Positions 18,375-28,620 of a stretch of DNA of 30,547 nucleotides are shown here, one piece after another. This DNA comes from Thoreauomyces humboldtii. Lineage: Eukaryota; Chytridiomycota; Chytridiomycetes; Spizellomycetales; Powellomycetaceae. The notes under the pieces were generated by a model that saw only the letters and a list, made by a program, of their open reading frames with translations, was not told where the DNA came from and made no database searches. The stretch's first letter is position 1; every line of letters begins with the position of its first letter. Location of the stretch: NCBI GenBank assembly GCA_027596035.1, contig JADGJA010000204.1, positions 1-30,547 on the forward strand. The letters run 5' to 3'. The translations under genes and the position numbers were made by a program.

Positions 18375-21300
18375 ATGAAGCGGTTCCAGAACGTCTCAAA
18401 GTACAGGAATGCGGTCCTGTCGGCTGCAAAGAGGGGGGAGGGCTACACGTTCCAGTCGAGCAACGAATGCCTCAACACGGCAGGTGACGGTCCCATCTTG
18501 GCCGTATCCACCCGGGACCTGGCATTCCGCTCCGGATCGGGGAACGTGGTCGCCATCCGCGCCCTGTCCGATACGGGTCGCACGGGCACCATTCATCAGG
18601 TTCACGTCGGAGCCCAGGTCACGGACCTCCAGTGGTCCCCCTTCACTGCTCCGAACCACACGGAGACTCTGGCGACCGCCGCAGACGATGGGGCAGTCAA
18701 GTTGTGGGACTTTGGTCGACTTCCGGAAGCGCATCCATCGAGTCCCGCGTGGAATCAAACCTGCCACGACGGTCGCATCGACAACATCCTGTTCCATCCG
18801 ACTGCCCATGGGTTGCTGACCACGTCCGGTGGGCCCATCATCAAGCTGTGGGACGTGACGGGAAGCGGCAACGAGCCTACCCTCTGCATCTCGGATGCTG
18901 GAGATCTCGTGCAGTCCCTGTCGTGGAAGGAGGACGGCTCTATCCTCGTCGCGGTCAGCAAGGACAATCTGCTGCGAGTGTACGATCCTCGGAAGGGACC
19001 TGCACCCATAACCTCCGGAGAGGCTCATGCTGGAATCAAGCCGTCCCGAGCGCTCTTCCTGGGAAGCAGCGATCTGATGTTCACCACGGGATTCTCGCAG
19101 CGACGGGATAGAGGTTGGAGGGTTGTCCCGTTCACTGTCCCGTTCACATCCTTTTTGCTTGCACCGCTTCTGAAGTATCTATTGTCGAATAGAATATGCG
19201 GTGTGGGACTCGCGCAATCTGTCCAAACCTTTGGTCCTCACGAAGCTTGACACATCTCCTGGAGCCATCACTCCGTTGTACGATTCCGATACCGGCATGC
19301 TCTTCCTGGTCGGAAAGGTGCGCGGACTCTCTGATTTCGCTGAGATCCTTGCTCAGTGGATTTCGATCATACTCACAGAAGGGAGCTTCGGCTTGCGCAG
19401 GGTGAAACGCGAATCACATGGCTGGAAGTCAAGACGGACGGTGCAGCATCTCCGATCACTCCAGGCGTACTCTCGTTCACCTCAGGAACGGTCCTCTCCG
19501 CCGCAGCGTTGGTTCGCAAAACCTCCCTCAACGTGATGGACTGCGAGGTTGCACGACTTCTCTGTGCCGCTTCCGATGGCAATAGTATTATTCCCGTCAG
19601 CGTCACCGTCCCGAGGAAGTCGCACATGGAGTTCCATGCTGATCTGTTCCCAGACGCGGTATCGAGCGACGCGGCGTTGACTGCTGAGCAGTGGTTTCAG
19701 GGAGAGAACGCATTGCCGGATCGTCTCAGTTTGGATCCTAAGAAAGCGTCACGGGAAACGATGGTTTCTGCGTCAACAACCGGTCCGCCCAAGGAGACGG
19801 TAGAGGTAGGTGCTTGCCCAGCTGTCGCGTAACGTTCTGACTTGCGGCATGATCATGTTTCTGATCTTTAGTCTTCGACATTCACTCGGTTACCCGCTCC
19901 AAATCCTGCTCCATCTTCCGCCCCGTTGACATCGGTGCCGGTAGGCAGTAGCTATACCGTGGTTTAAAATATGTTGTTTGATCGTAATTGTTCCCATACC
20001 TTAGTCTTCATCAAAGCCGGTACCGGCGTCAACCCCCCCACCCTCCGCAGGTCAACCTATCAAACCAGCGCCAAAGTTCGTCCTGCCGAAAGCATCCTCC
20101 TTTCGCTTCATCACCGGCAAAGCACAGTCAGCGTATGATGACCTGAAAGGACTCAGTACCACCGTCCCGGGAGAAAGTACCGCGCTTGAGGTACTTTTCA
20201 GTATCCAGCACTGCCTCCGGATCAAGCTAGGATCCTGATAAAGATGGCAGGTAAACGATCTCCACCTGGCGTTTCCCATGACAGGTTCGGGTGGGAGGAT
20301 CGGCATTTGGCCGGTTGGGAAAACCGGACGGCTACCGAGCAAAATCCCTATGATAGTTTGTGGATCGGAGCTTATGGTAAGCATACCGGTCACAGGCCAT
20401 GCGATCGTCCTTCAAGCTCATCCATCTTTGCAGGATTTTCAACTTGATCCTTTCGATGCTACGTCTCTAGTGACAGGTACATTACAAGTGCCCCGTGCTT
20501 ACAGTGCAGGGAATTGACAAATCTTTACCGTCTTCAAAAGCTACTGACGACGGGAAGATCAGGAGGTGGAAGGTTCCGTCCGAGGGGCTGGCAGGCGACT
20601 TGAGCGAGCCCGAGAGTTCTTTCACAGCGCATAGCAATCGAATTACGTTTTCGATGTTTCATCCGACGATCTCGAACCTCCTTCTCACTGCTTCGCCAGA
20701 GCAGGGCAGCCCTTCGGTGAAACTTTGGAACCTCAAATCACAAGAGCTCGTTGCTAACATGCCGCATCCGGATCTCGTCATGGGATGTTGTTTTAATTTT
20801 TACGGCACTCAACTTGTCACCGTGTGCAGGGACCGACAGATCCGTGTCTTCGATCTCCCGGGCGGAAAGGAGTCGCTGATCGGTCCGTCTCATGAAGGGA
20901 TCAAAGGGTGTCGCGTTCTATGGCTCAAGGACGGTAATATCCTTTCTGTCGGCTTCGGCAAGTGAGTATTACAGGCATTTTTACTTTCATCTTCTTGACG
21001 AAGCTACAATTTGATGTGTCTACCCTACAGAGCTTCGCAACGAGAACTACGTGTTTATGATGCCACTAATTTAGCTTCGCCGCTCTTCACCACCACAATC
21101 GACACCTCCCCTTCCTTACTCATCCCCTTTTACGACGAGGACACGTCGATCCTGTATCTGACGGGACGCGGGGAGAGCTACACGATGATGTTCGAGATTA
21201 CATCGGATGGCCCGCAGTTCCTGACAAGGTTCGACTCGGGAGGCAGCCAACAGGGTCTCGCGTTCGCCCCAAAGACCCAGTGCGACGTTCGCGCCATCGA

Positions 21301-21844
21301 GATCGCGAAGGGTTACCGTATCTCCCAGACTGCTATCGAGACTGTGTCTTTTACGGTCCCGAGACTGAAGGTATCCCTCCTTGGCTGATGGGGTTTTAGT
21401 AGACTTATGGTTGCTGACGGTGTTGCTGACGGATCCCATTTCATTTCTCAGAAAGAGTTCTTTCAGGACGATCTTTATCCTCCCACCAGTGACACATCGA
21501 AACCAATGGCTGACGTTGGCGACTGGCTTCAAGGAAAGAAAGGAAACCCCTCGACTATCGACATGAGGCCCCCAGACATGATCCCGCTGTCGCAGGCGCC
21601 GGTGGAGGTCAAGGAACAGGTTCGAGCTATCGTTCTGGAACGCGAGCAGACGGAAGCAGAAGTCAAGGCAGCTGTAAGTGATTTTTGGTCCCGATGCTGT
21701 CCCTTTCTTTACGCTTTCGCTGATGTGGATGCTCCTTTCTCCTAGGGGATGAAACAGATGTTCGAGTTGGCTCAGCAGACTGGTGAAGAGGAAAAACTTC
21801 CACAGGATGAGCTTGAGGGTGTTGATGATGATGAGTGGGATTGA
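18375..21844 (+). CDS. Type III (tandem) coronin, coronin-7/POD-1 type
   Basis: This is an actin-regulatory protein with two beta-propellers. Exons are 18375-19113, 19193-19317, 19401-19805, 19872-19940, 20005-20190, 20251-20376, 20434-20476, 20541-20961, 21031-21370, 21452-21673 and 21746-21844. All phases fit and the total is 924 aa, essentially the length of human coronin-7. Propeller 1 opens with the coronin signature (RFQNVSKYRNA) and has WD repeats such as DDGAVKLWDF, GPIIKLWDV and REYAVWDSRNLSKPL. A Ser/Pro linker (about 19872-20060) leads to a second start-like block (FRFITGKAQSAYDDLKGLS). Propeller 2 has DDGKIRRWKVP, PSVKLWNL, DRQIRVFDL and RELRVYDATN. The C-terminus (VKEQVRAIVLEREQTEAEVKAAGMKQM..., ending DDDEWD) looks like an Arp2/3-binding central-acidic tail with its tryptophan, instead of the coiled coil of short coronins. 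The gene is intact. Confidence 0.93.
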
Positions 21845-22230
21845 AGGCTCTTCATCCCTCCTGGATGAAGGTCCCAGGATGAAGGTCAAGCTCTTCATGT
21901 AGAATGTCTGAGAAAACTGTCAAGCCCTAACTAGTCTTAGCACTTCCGGAAAATCTCACTGGAACTTATCCCGGTCTGATTGCGCATGCACAACTCCGGC
22001 AGGCCGCCCAGTCGGACTCTGACACTGGCAAGGCCATCCGCTCCTTGAGGGAGGAGGCGGTCCGTCGCATCTCCATCTCCGTAGGCAGAACGCCGAGAAG
22101 AGCATCGGGGTCGGGATATGGACGCTTGGTGCCTATGTGTTTCCACCTCGAAGGTAAACCCTCCATCCGGTCCGGCGGCACATCTTGCTGGGCGACAAGT
22201 AACCCCTGCATTCCGCGACTTCTTCGGTAT
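21845..22230. other. Intergenic, with one protein-like leftward frame
   Basis: This is the 3' flank of coronin. A leftward frame at 22211-21966 (RWKHIGTKRPYPDPDALLG, LPTEMEMRRTASSLKERMA) looks protein-like and could be a second exon of the neighbouring leftward gene at 22231-22596, but I could not find a clean splice that avoids that gene's stop. Confidence 0.3.
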
Positions 22231-22596
22231 CTATCTCATTGATAGCGCGTGATAGCCTCGTAGACGCAGAAGGACGACCCTCGGCATCTCGGCACCCGCT
22301 TGGAACATCATCGAGCCCGTGGTCTCGTTGTTGAGATCTGATGGGATGTCATCAGTTGTGAACTGTCGAACCTTTCCCCCGACAGCCCGAGAGCCCGACT
22401 CCTCAGAACTCGGAACGACAAGCACCTCGTAGACGCAGAAGGACGACCCCGATAACCTTTGAGCACGCGCTCGGAACGTGATCGAGCTCATCGTCTCCCG
22501 TCGTAGTCGCGGGTACGCTGAAATCTCGCCATTCTGGAGGATTTTGCGCAGTTCAGCAGCGTCTACCTCGCAGACAACTCGTGACTCAGAAGCCAT
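22231..22596 (-). CDS. Hypothetical 121-aa protein containing a partial internal duplication
   Basis: This is a single open frame from the ATG at 22596 (MASESRVVCEVDAAELRKIL) to a stop at 22231. I recognise no domain. The DNA contains a 24-bp perfect repeat (22256-22279 and 22425-22448) within a longer imperfect duplication at an offset of about 170 bp. That offset is not a multiple of three, so the two copies are translated in different frames (GSSFCVYEV versus RVVLLRLRG). This implies either a recent out-of-frame duplication or that the real exon structure is more complex. The gene begins just downstream of the tRNA on the same strand. The call is uncertain. Confidence 0.35.
   Translation of the reverse strand: MASESRVVCEVDAAELRKILQNGEISAYPRLRRETMSSITFRARAQRLSGSSFCVYEVLVVPSSEESGSRAVGGKVRQFTTDDIPSDLNNETTGSMMFQAGAEMPRVVLLRLRGYHALSMR
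22256..22497. repeat. Imperfect tandem duplication, offset about 170 bp
   Basis: The 24-mer CCTCGTAGACGCAGAAGG... is identical at 22256-22279 and 22425-22448. Flanking sequence remains similar (CTTGGAACATCATCGAGC near 22296 versus CTCGGAACGTGATCGAGC near 22469). Confidence 0.7.
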
Positions 22597-22660
22597 GATT
22601 AGTTCTCCCCGTCCGTGCATCTGTTGCATGCAACTCGGGAAGCGTCGAATCAGTTTCGCC

Positions 22661-22665
22661 AAAAA
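22661..22665 (-). terminator. RNA polymerase III terminator of the tRNA gene
   Basis: A run of five T on the transcribed (minus) sense strand starts 7 bases after the tRNA 3' end. Confidence 0.7.
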
Positions 22666-22671
22666 GATGAG

Positions 22672-22754
22672 CGACACCAGCAGGATTTGAACCTGCGCGG
22701 GCATAGCCCATTGGATTTCAAGTCCAACGCCTTAGACCACTCGGCCATGGTGTC
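22672..22754 (-). tRNA. tRNA-Ser (anticodon UGA)
   Basis: On the minus strand this 83-nt gene folds fully as a class II tRNA: acceptor GACACCA paired with TGGTGTC, discriminator G, D arm GCCGAGTGGTCTAAGGC, and anticodon stem TTGGA/TCCAA around loop CTTGAAA with anticodon TGA. The variable stem GGGCTATGCCC and the T arm GCAGG-TTCAAAT-CCTGC complete it. The long variable arm and G discriminator fit serine. There is no intron. A T5 terminator follows. Confidence 0.95.
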
Positions 22755-23516
22755 CGGGGTGCGCAGCAGGCGAAAATTTGTCGCTTATATCGCTACCGAT
22801 TTGTCCGCAACAGCGCAACCACAGGACCGCTGTTTGTCGGGCCCAACGACCTAAGATAGCCAGAAGGACCATGCAGCGCGAAATTCAATGCAATCCGATT
22901 GATCGGACTTCGTGGTTCAACTCCGCCTGAACTTTTTATCGGCGCCTCCTTGAATCAGTTTGCTTTTCCGTGCACCCTCAAAAGCACTGATGTGCAGATC
23001 AACTTTACTAGGAGTAGACTGTTCCGGATCTGGCTCGTGAATGGTTGTCCGCCCTGAACCTGCTGACCCCATTGGCGACCCCAAACGTTTTGGTTGGTTG
23101 CCAGTTTTAGTCAGTGGTACCTTTCACTTCCAGCGTTTTCACAGAGCCGATTCCTACAACCCTTGGATCAGCTCTGCCGCTTGTAGTTTCGCAGTCCTGG
23201 GCGCTTTTTGATTGCTTGTTCCAACACCCACAGATCAAGCAAGTACGTCGTTGAGACACCGCTTCAAGAACTGGTCGAAGCAGATCTAATGTAGGATTAT
23301 CAGGTTGCGTTGCCTAGGGGAATCCGCCTCAGGCTACGGGTTCCCCCTGATCGCCTATGAGTGGCGCTCGGGTCATGGTGTAAAAATAAACCAGTGGTGA
23401 AACTCAGAGACTGGAAAGGAGTTACGTAATATTGCGGCTTCGAAAAGAGTAGATCAACCCGCATTCTTGGTTTACTCTTTTCATCCCTGTCGCGGCATAT
23501 CCCAGACAGAGACCCT
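22755..23516. other. Intergenic region upstream of the seven-span protein
   Basis: This is 762 bp with no open frame of note and no recognisable RNA. It should hold the tRNA 5' flank and the promoter of the gene starting at 23517. Confidence 0.45.
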
Positions 23517-24994
23517 ATGGAAACAACCGTCGACCCCTACGATCCTGAGCAGAGCTTCATCTCGCTAAGATCCCAGTATGTGTCAGAGTGAGTTCATTTG
23601 TTTTGCTTTCGCTCTCGTGCCTGCATTTTGACAGATCGGCCCCTCGCTGACTGTCTTCCTTAAGAATCATCGTAGCTTCTGTTGGCATCGGCATCATGAT
23701 CTTGAACGTTTACGCGGCCACATCCGTCTACCTCAAGAGGCCGCGGCCTTACAATGCCCTTCTGATCATGGCCGCGTCGTGTTATCTCGGGTTTCAGGCA
23801 ACCCTGCTGGCGGAAACGCTCGTTAGTGGGACCAGGAGCAGGTTGTACATGAAGCAACTGGAATCACTGCCATACTCGAAGGTCAGCGAAGGGAGAAGTG
23901 ATTGGGGTCTGAAGATGAAGATCTTATGGATCGAAAGGACGTACAGTACCTTGTACGGTAAGTCCTTTGCCCTCGAAACCGGGAGAGAAGAACTGGAGGA
24001 GCGCTGGTTTTCTGAGCATCACAGTGGGATTTTTTGCCAACCCAGCCATCACCACTACCTTGTATCTCGTCCTCATTCAGTCCCGTTTTCGAGTCATAAG
24101 GAAGGTCATGAGCACCGCTTGGAATCGGGTGGTAAAGAAAAGAAAAAGCATGTTTGGCAATCGAGTTTCAAGTTTTCTGACCGGTGGCTGTTCTCATGCT
24201 TGCAGGATTACGGGTTCATTACGATAACGGTACTCATATGTTCCGCAACGATCGTCACCTTCAACATCATCCTCTACGATGGTGATTCCCCCAGATCCAC
24301 TGCCGCAGCGGCTTGTTGGAACTGCTACGTCCTCGCAACCGATCAGATCCTGTCCGGCATCTTCCTATACAAGCTCGCACGCGTCACCGCATTCATCAAC
24401 AACGACAACATGGATTTACCACCTGTCTCCAGGAACTTGCCCGACACTCCGACGAACGGATCCGCGCACTGTACGGCAGCGAAGGAGAAGGAGGGAGAGG
24501 CCCGTGTACCATTCCTGCTGTCGAGACTATCGAAGCGAGGAACAATCTCCCGCGGCACCGGTCGAGGTCGGCGGGTGAGACGGAGCAGAGAACAGAAGAC
24601 GATCATCGCCGCGCTCCTCGGCATCTCGGTGGTGAGCTGGGTCCTGTGCGGACTCTACATGGCCAGTCACTGGGGTTTCGATGACCAGGCTGGGGTCTCG
24701 AACCTCGTGTACCGCGTGTCAGCGAGTTTTTCAACACTGCAGTGCTCGTTCGCTCTGGTAAAGAGAAAAAAGAAAGTTCCTTCGGAATGGAGTTCTTGTT
24801 TCCCCTTCTCGCTGACGGATTGAAATTCCTCTTCTCTATAGATCTTTATCTATGCCATACAAGCCCTATTCAGTCCTCCTCCTCGGGAAGTCTCTCAGAT
24901 CCCATCCCACCTTCCAGACCTTCCACCGCAAAGGAAGGTCCTCCGCAGCGATCTCGATTCCGACAGCGACGACGGCGACGCTGGAACAGCGTGA
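23517..24994 (+). CDS. Seven-span membrane protein of unknown function
   Basis: Exons are 23517-23575, 23665-23957, 24025-24131, 24206-24757 and 24842-24994, in phase, for 387 aa. A short hydrophilic N-terminus (METTVDPYDPEQSF) precedes seven hydrophobic segments: IIVASVGIGIMILNVY, ALLIMAASCYLGFQATLL, ANPAITTTLYLVLIQ, FITITVLICSATIVTFNII, YVLATDQILSGIFLYKLA, TIIAALLGISVVSWVLCGLY and a last one formed across the final splice (STLQCSFAL-IFIYAIQALF). A basic loop (RGRRVRRSREQK) lies between spans 5 and 6. The tail is short and ends acidic (SDLDSDSDDGD). The topology is receptor-like, but I see no signature of a named GPCR class and no pheromone-receptor motif. It may belong to the poorly characterised fungal multi-span families. 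The structure is well supported; the role is unknown. Confidence 0.75.
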
Positions 24995-26096
24995 GCATGT
25001 CCGCACCACATCACCATTTTGCTCCGAAAAGAGGGGGAGGGAGGACGAGCGTCTCGAGCAACTCACTTAGATTAGGCAGTTCACTAACCCTACGCAGGAC
25101 CGGATAAAGGGGTGTTGGTGGGTATTGCTATAGTAAATGTCAATAAAGCAGTGCACCCCTCCAAGCCGTCCATCCCTAATGAGCGGTTGGCCCTTTCTCT
25201 CGACGTCTCGATGTGCGCACCTTCACTCCGCTGCTTCCCCCGGGCTTTCCCTGCTCTTCGCCGTTCCCTTAAGCGGTGATGTGGTTTTGGAGCGATTCCT
25301 GGCTTTCGTTGTCGCTCAGGATGCGCCCGAGAAGCAATCGAACTTCCTTCGATCGCCCGGAGGGCATGCACGTGTAGAAAGCGACTGCCACGTAATGCTG
25401 GACCTCAACCGCGAGCTTGTTGTCCGCCATCTTTCCCTCGTTGGACAGCTCCCGAAGCTTGCTCATGACGAGGAACTGCTTCCAAGAATGAAGATTTTAG
25501 CTCTTAACGGGCGTCCCTTGCCGTCCAGCTGCGGCTTTTGCACTACGACCTGCGTTTCTTTTCCGGCCACTTGGCAGGTTGGGCACCTCGCGGTCGGAGG
25601 TCCGTCATTGGGAAAATATATAGTTGTTCCCTGCGCTGTTCTGGCCTTGTTTCTGCTGTGAACACCACAACTGGAGGCAGTGATGCTCGGCCCCGTCCCT
25701 GCGATGGAGGCGGGGGGAACTCGACATCAACACTTTCGTGTTTGGATACAGTGGTGCGACTGCTTGCAGCGAGAGCGTGAGGTGGGCTGAAAAGACCGCG
25801 TTCGTCGTCGCCCTCGTCAAATGTATGTTGGGGTCGGCCGAGCACGACCCGCGGTGCTGACGGGGCGAAGTGAACATCCGCGGTGTCGCTCAACAGGTGG
25901 CTGGTCCGCCGCAGCCTACTACTCCGAGCCCTACGAGAGCTAGTGGCAGACGTCAAAAGGTTCCTGCGCCCACGGTGCAGCCTGAAAGGTCCAAGTCGGA
26001 ATTTTTTTTATGACACAGCTGCAGCATTCAAAGCCTTCAAGGTAATTCCTGGGCAAACAAATACTACAATGTCTACGTTTCCAGTGGCAGTAACAA
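24995..26096. other. Region with weak coding signals
   Basis: This lies between the seven-span gene and the 3' end of the carrier gene. Besides the small frame at 25466-25269, a leftward open stretch at 25956-25543 (HTFDEGDDERGLFSPPHALA; SVDVEFPPPPSQGRG) is protein-like but lacks an ATG at its upstream end. Its GTCGTA donor does not join the small frame in phase. It may be an exon of an unknown gene. Confidence 0.3.
25269..25466 (-). CDS. Possible small hypothetical protein (65 aa) or last exon of an unknown gene
   Basis: The frame begins MSKLRELSNEGKMADNKLAV, continues EVQHYVAVAFYTCMPSGRSK and EVRLLLGRILSDNESQES, and ends at 25269. Its composition is clearly protein-like (charged, no low complexity), better than the frames around it. 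A potential acceptor (AAGCAG) lies 9 bases before the ATG, so it may be an internal or last exon. No family is recognised. Confidence 0.35.
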   Translation of the reverse strand: MSKLRELSNEGKMADNKLAVEVQHYVAVAFYTCMPSGRSKEVRLLLGRILSDNESQESLQNHITA

Positions 26097-27161
26097 TTAC
26101 CCACTGCCTGCCGCGAAGGTCTTGCCGAACAGAAGGAGCTGCACTTGATCATATCCAGACAAGACAGCGGCTCCAGCCACGCTTCTCAAAACGTTGGCGC
26201 CGGCCCCCTTGAACAAGGACCTCGAGCCCTCCTTTGCGACAATGTCCCTGAAGGCGTGAAGGGAGGATGCGTATTTGACCTTCTCGCCAGACCTAGATGG
26301 GTACAGCGAGCGGCTGCATCAGAAATGGAAAAGCTGGCTGGCCATATCAAAAGCCGAAAGATCACTCACGTCATCATCATGCGTCTCCGGACGGTATCGA
26401 TCGGATATGCGGCGATGGACGCGAACGTCGTGACGCCCCAACCCAGGATGAACGATGAGACAAAAGAGTCCTTAAGGGAGCCTGTAAGGAGCACCGGCTT
26501 GAGCGAGTCATAGAGACCGAAATAGAGGCCGCGGTAGATGATGATCCCAGCGATCGAGATGGTGAAGCCGCGGTAAAGGCCGGGGATGCCGTCGGTCGCG
26601 AGCGTCTTGCGGTACACGTCAATGAGGCCTGTGAACTGACGCTGACCTCCGGCTTTGGCTGATTTCGCATCGCTTCCGAGTCGAGTGCTGGGAGCATAAA
26701 TGCGTGTGGTGAGTTCAAGGAAACGAGAGGGAAAACGAGTCGATCTGCTATTACCGAGCATAATCAAGCGAGTACACAAACAGCGAGCTGCTCGCTCCCG
26801 CCATGGCTCCGCTTGCCAAGTTCGCAGCCAGCCACTTGCCGTAGTTGCCCTCCTTCTTGACGGCGAACATTGCCTTGAAATAGTCTTTGAAGGCAAAGTT
26901 CAGGGCTTGGGTAGGAAAGTATCGCAAGACGTTCGTCCCGTTGCCACGCCAGAGAGCGGCGGTGCCTTCCTCGCGGACGACGCGTGTGAAGCAGTCGCCG
27001 ATGCCGGTGTAGCGAGTGCCGAGTCGCCCGCTTTTCAAGAGCTCGTCTTGATTCTGGAGCAGGAGCTTGACTCGTTCGATAGGGGCGGCCGCTGTCTTTG
27101 CGACCGAGGCGGTCACGCCGCCCATGAGGAAGTCAGTGAGGAAAGTCTTCTCGGTCGGCAT
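26097..27161 (-). CDS. Mitochondrial ADP/ATP carrier
   Basis: This is a mitochondrial inner-membrane transporter exchanging ADP for ATP. Exons are 27161-26755, 26687-26370 and 26292-26097, with introns of 67 and 77 bp, giving 306 aa, the usual length for this carrier. Three tandem mitochondrial-carrier repeats are visible: [27 protein letters not shown] and [21 protein letters not shown] (about residues 236-241) is the diagnostic signature of ADP/ATP carriers. [38 protein letters not shown] and [17 protein letters not shown] are further family blocks. The start at 27161 ([12 protein letters not shown]) fits the family; the frame stays open upstream, but that part lies across a TATA box and is not conserved in character. 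It is intact. Confidence 0.95.
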
Positions 27162-27247
27162 TGAGTGATGAGGTAAATGATTTTTCACTGATGTATAGAC
27201 GATGTTAGAGTTCTGTATGCCAGGGTGTGGGTCGCCAGTTGCCGTTC

Positions 27248-27254
27248 TTTTATA
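27248..27254 (-). promoter_or_regulatory. TATA box of the ADP/ATP carrier gene
   Basis: TATAAAA on the minus strand lies about 87 bp upstream of the carrier start, a normal position in a strongly expressed fungal gene. Confidence 0.45.
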
Positions 27255-27929
27255 ATGTTGCTGCTGTCGGAGAAATTCGGAACGCGGTACACAGCAAGAC
27301 CTCCCTGTCACATTGCTACTTGTAAGAGCAAGACGCTTGAGGCTAGAAAACTGCGTGAGTTGCAATAGCACGTACTTGCTGGGCATGGGGCATGTGGTTT
27401 GTTTGTACGGATCGGATGAGGGTGCTCCCGGGACGACGTCTAATTGGGCAGCTGGGTCGTGAGTCACCGGGCGGCGGCTGCGGGAGGAACCGGCAAATCA
27501 GACTCGACCCTCCTACTCGACTCGTGGGCTACTTGCATTTTCGTGGGACATACATCTGACGAAGCCCCCATCGCGCCATCCTGTCTCATTGCTTGGCTGC
27601 AGCCACCCAGCAGCTGCGTCATACTTCATACTCTATTGTCACCACAAGGGAGGGTCTGTGATTTCCTGCACGGGGGGAAATCCAGGTTCGAAAGATATGA
27701 CCAGGAACCTTCTAAAGCTGGAACATTTGGGCCCCTTCCAAAGAGAGATCATACATGTAACGTGACGCTAAAGTGCGGTAGGCGTACTGTTCGTGGATTC
27801 GCGAAGCATAGATATACAGCGATTGAAAAGCGGAGGACTCGTCTTCGCGCCTCGGACAGGGTTGCCATAACTTCCTTTCTCGCCGCCATCGCGGCTCGAA
27901 CTCAGTTTGGGGCTCACTTCGTGGCCATC
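27255..27929. other. Intergenic region upstream of the carrier gene and of the esterase relic
   Basis: About 675 bp have no recognisable gene. A rightward frame near 27860-27930 (ITSFLAAIAARTQFG) may be the decayed signal-peptide region of the esterase pseudogene, but the similarity is too weak to include. Confidence 0.35.
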
Positions 27930-28620
27930 AACTTGCCAGATGCATTCACCGGACTTGCGTGCCCCATGGCACCTGCCTACACGCAGAGTATCTCCGGACT
28001 CCATACGCAGACCACCGTCTGGCAACTTGCGCTTTGCTTCTCCGATTGCGTATCGCGGCCCCTTCAAATCCACAAAACAACCTTACGAGCATGTCGGCCG
28101 CATGTCCTCAGGGAAGATAGGGGTAAACAGTCCTGGCGCCAGTGTTTCGGGAGTTAACGCGGTTTCTCGGCATGAGACCCGGCATGCAAAGTGAAGGCTG
28201 CCTGTTTCTCAACGTTTACGCGCCCGCCTCACCTACGTTACCTCCACCCGGCTGTGTCTTTATTTACGAAGGAGAACTGCAGAGTGGAGACGTTCCCTCC
28301 CATTGTTAGTACGGCTGCTACGCAGCTCCCGACGCGGATTCTACCGTCTTACAGATGAACTACCGAGCCGGCGCCATCGGCTTCCTAACTCACCCGGCAC
28401 TTGCGGCCGCCGATGGATCCCTCGGCAACTATGGTTTCTTGGATCACCAGCGGGCTCTTAAAGGGGTCACGGCCAACATCGCTCAGTTCCGAGGTGATTC
28501 CGCCAAATTGGACATTTGTGGAGAATCGGCAGGTGGCGATTCGGTGTTCGCCCACATATGGTCGCTCCTTTCAGTGCCGGTCTCTTCGATTCTGCCATTG
28601 TGGAAAGCAGACAGGCATTA
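27930..28620 (+). pseudogene. Intronless carboxylesterase pseudogene
   Basis: This is related to the intact esterase at 8900-10950. Aligned blocks are GNLRFASPIAYRGPFKS / SNLRFAAPVAYDGPFKT, CLFLNVYAP / CLFLNVYSP, NYRAGAIGFLTHP / NYRVGPLGFLAHP, AADGSLGNYGFLDHQ / AADGSLGNYGIQDQQ and CGESAGGDSVFAH / WGESAGGSSVFAH. Defects include a frame change before the GNLRF block, a TAG at 28307-28309, replacement of the glycine-rich YGGGF loop by YEGEL, and a two-base insertion near 28556-28559 after the VFAH block. The C-terminal half, with the acid and histidine residues, is not recognisable. At both positions where the intact gene has an intron in this span (after SEDC and before GGGF), the relic is continuous. 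No functional product is expected. Confidence 0.85.

Noticed and set aside
22231..22704. Longer version of the 22231 frame reaching across the tRNA
   Set aside because: The upstream part overlaps the 3' half and terminator of the tRNA-Ser gene on the same strand, so the internal ATG at 22596 is the only sensible start.
25137..25661. Rightward 174-codon frame
   Set aside because: It lies antisense to a more protein-like leftward frame (25466-25269) and has the cysteine/serine-rich composition of a shadow frame.
26751..27467. N-terminal extension of the ADP/ATP carrier upstream of 27161
   Set aside because: The frame is open by chance across a TATAAAA element, the extension is unlike the family, and carriers of this type start close to the first repeat.
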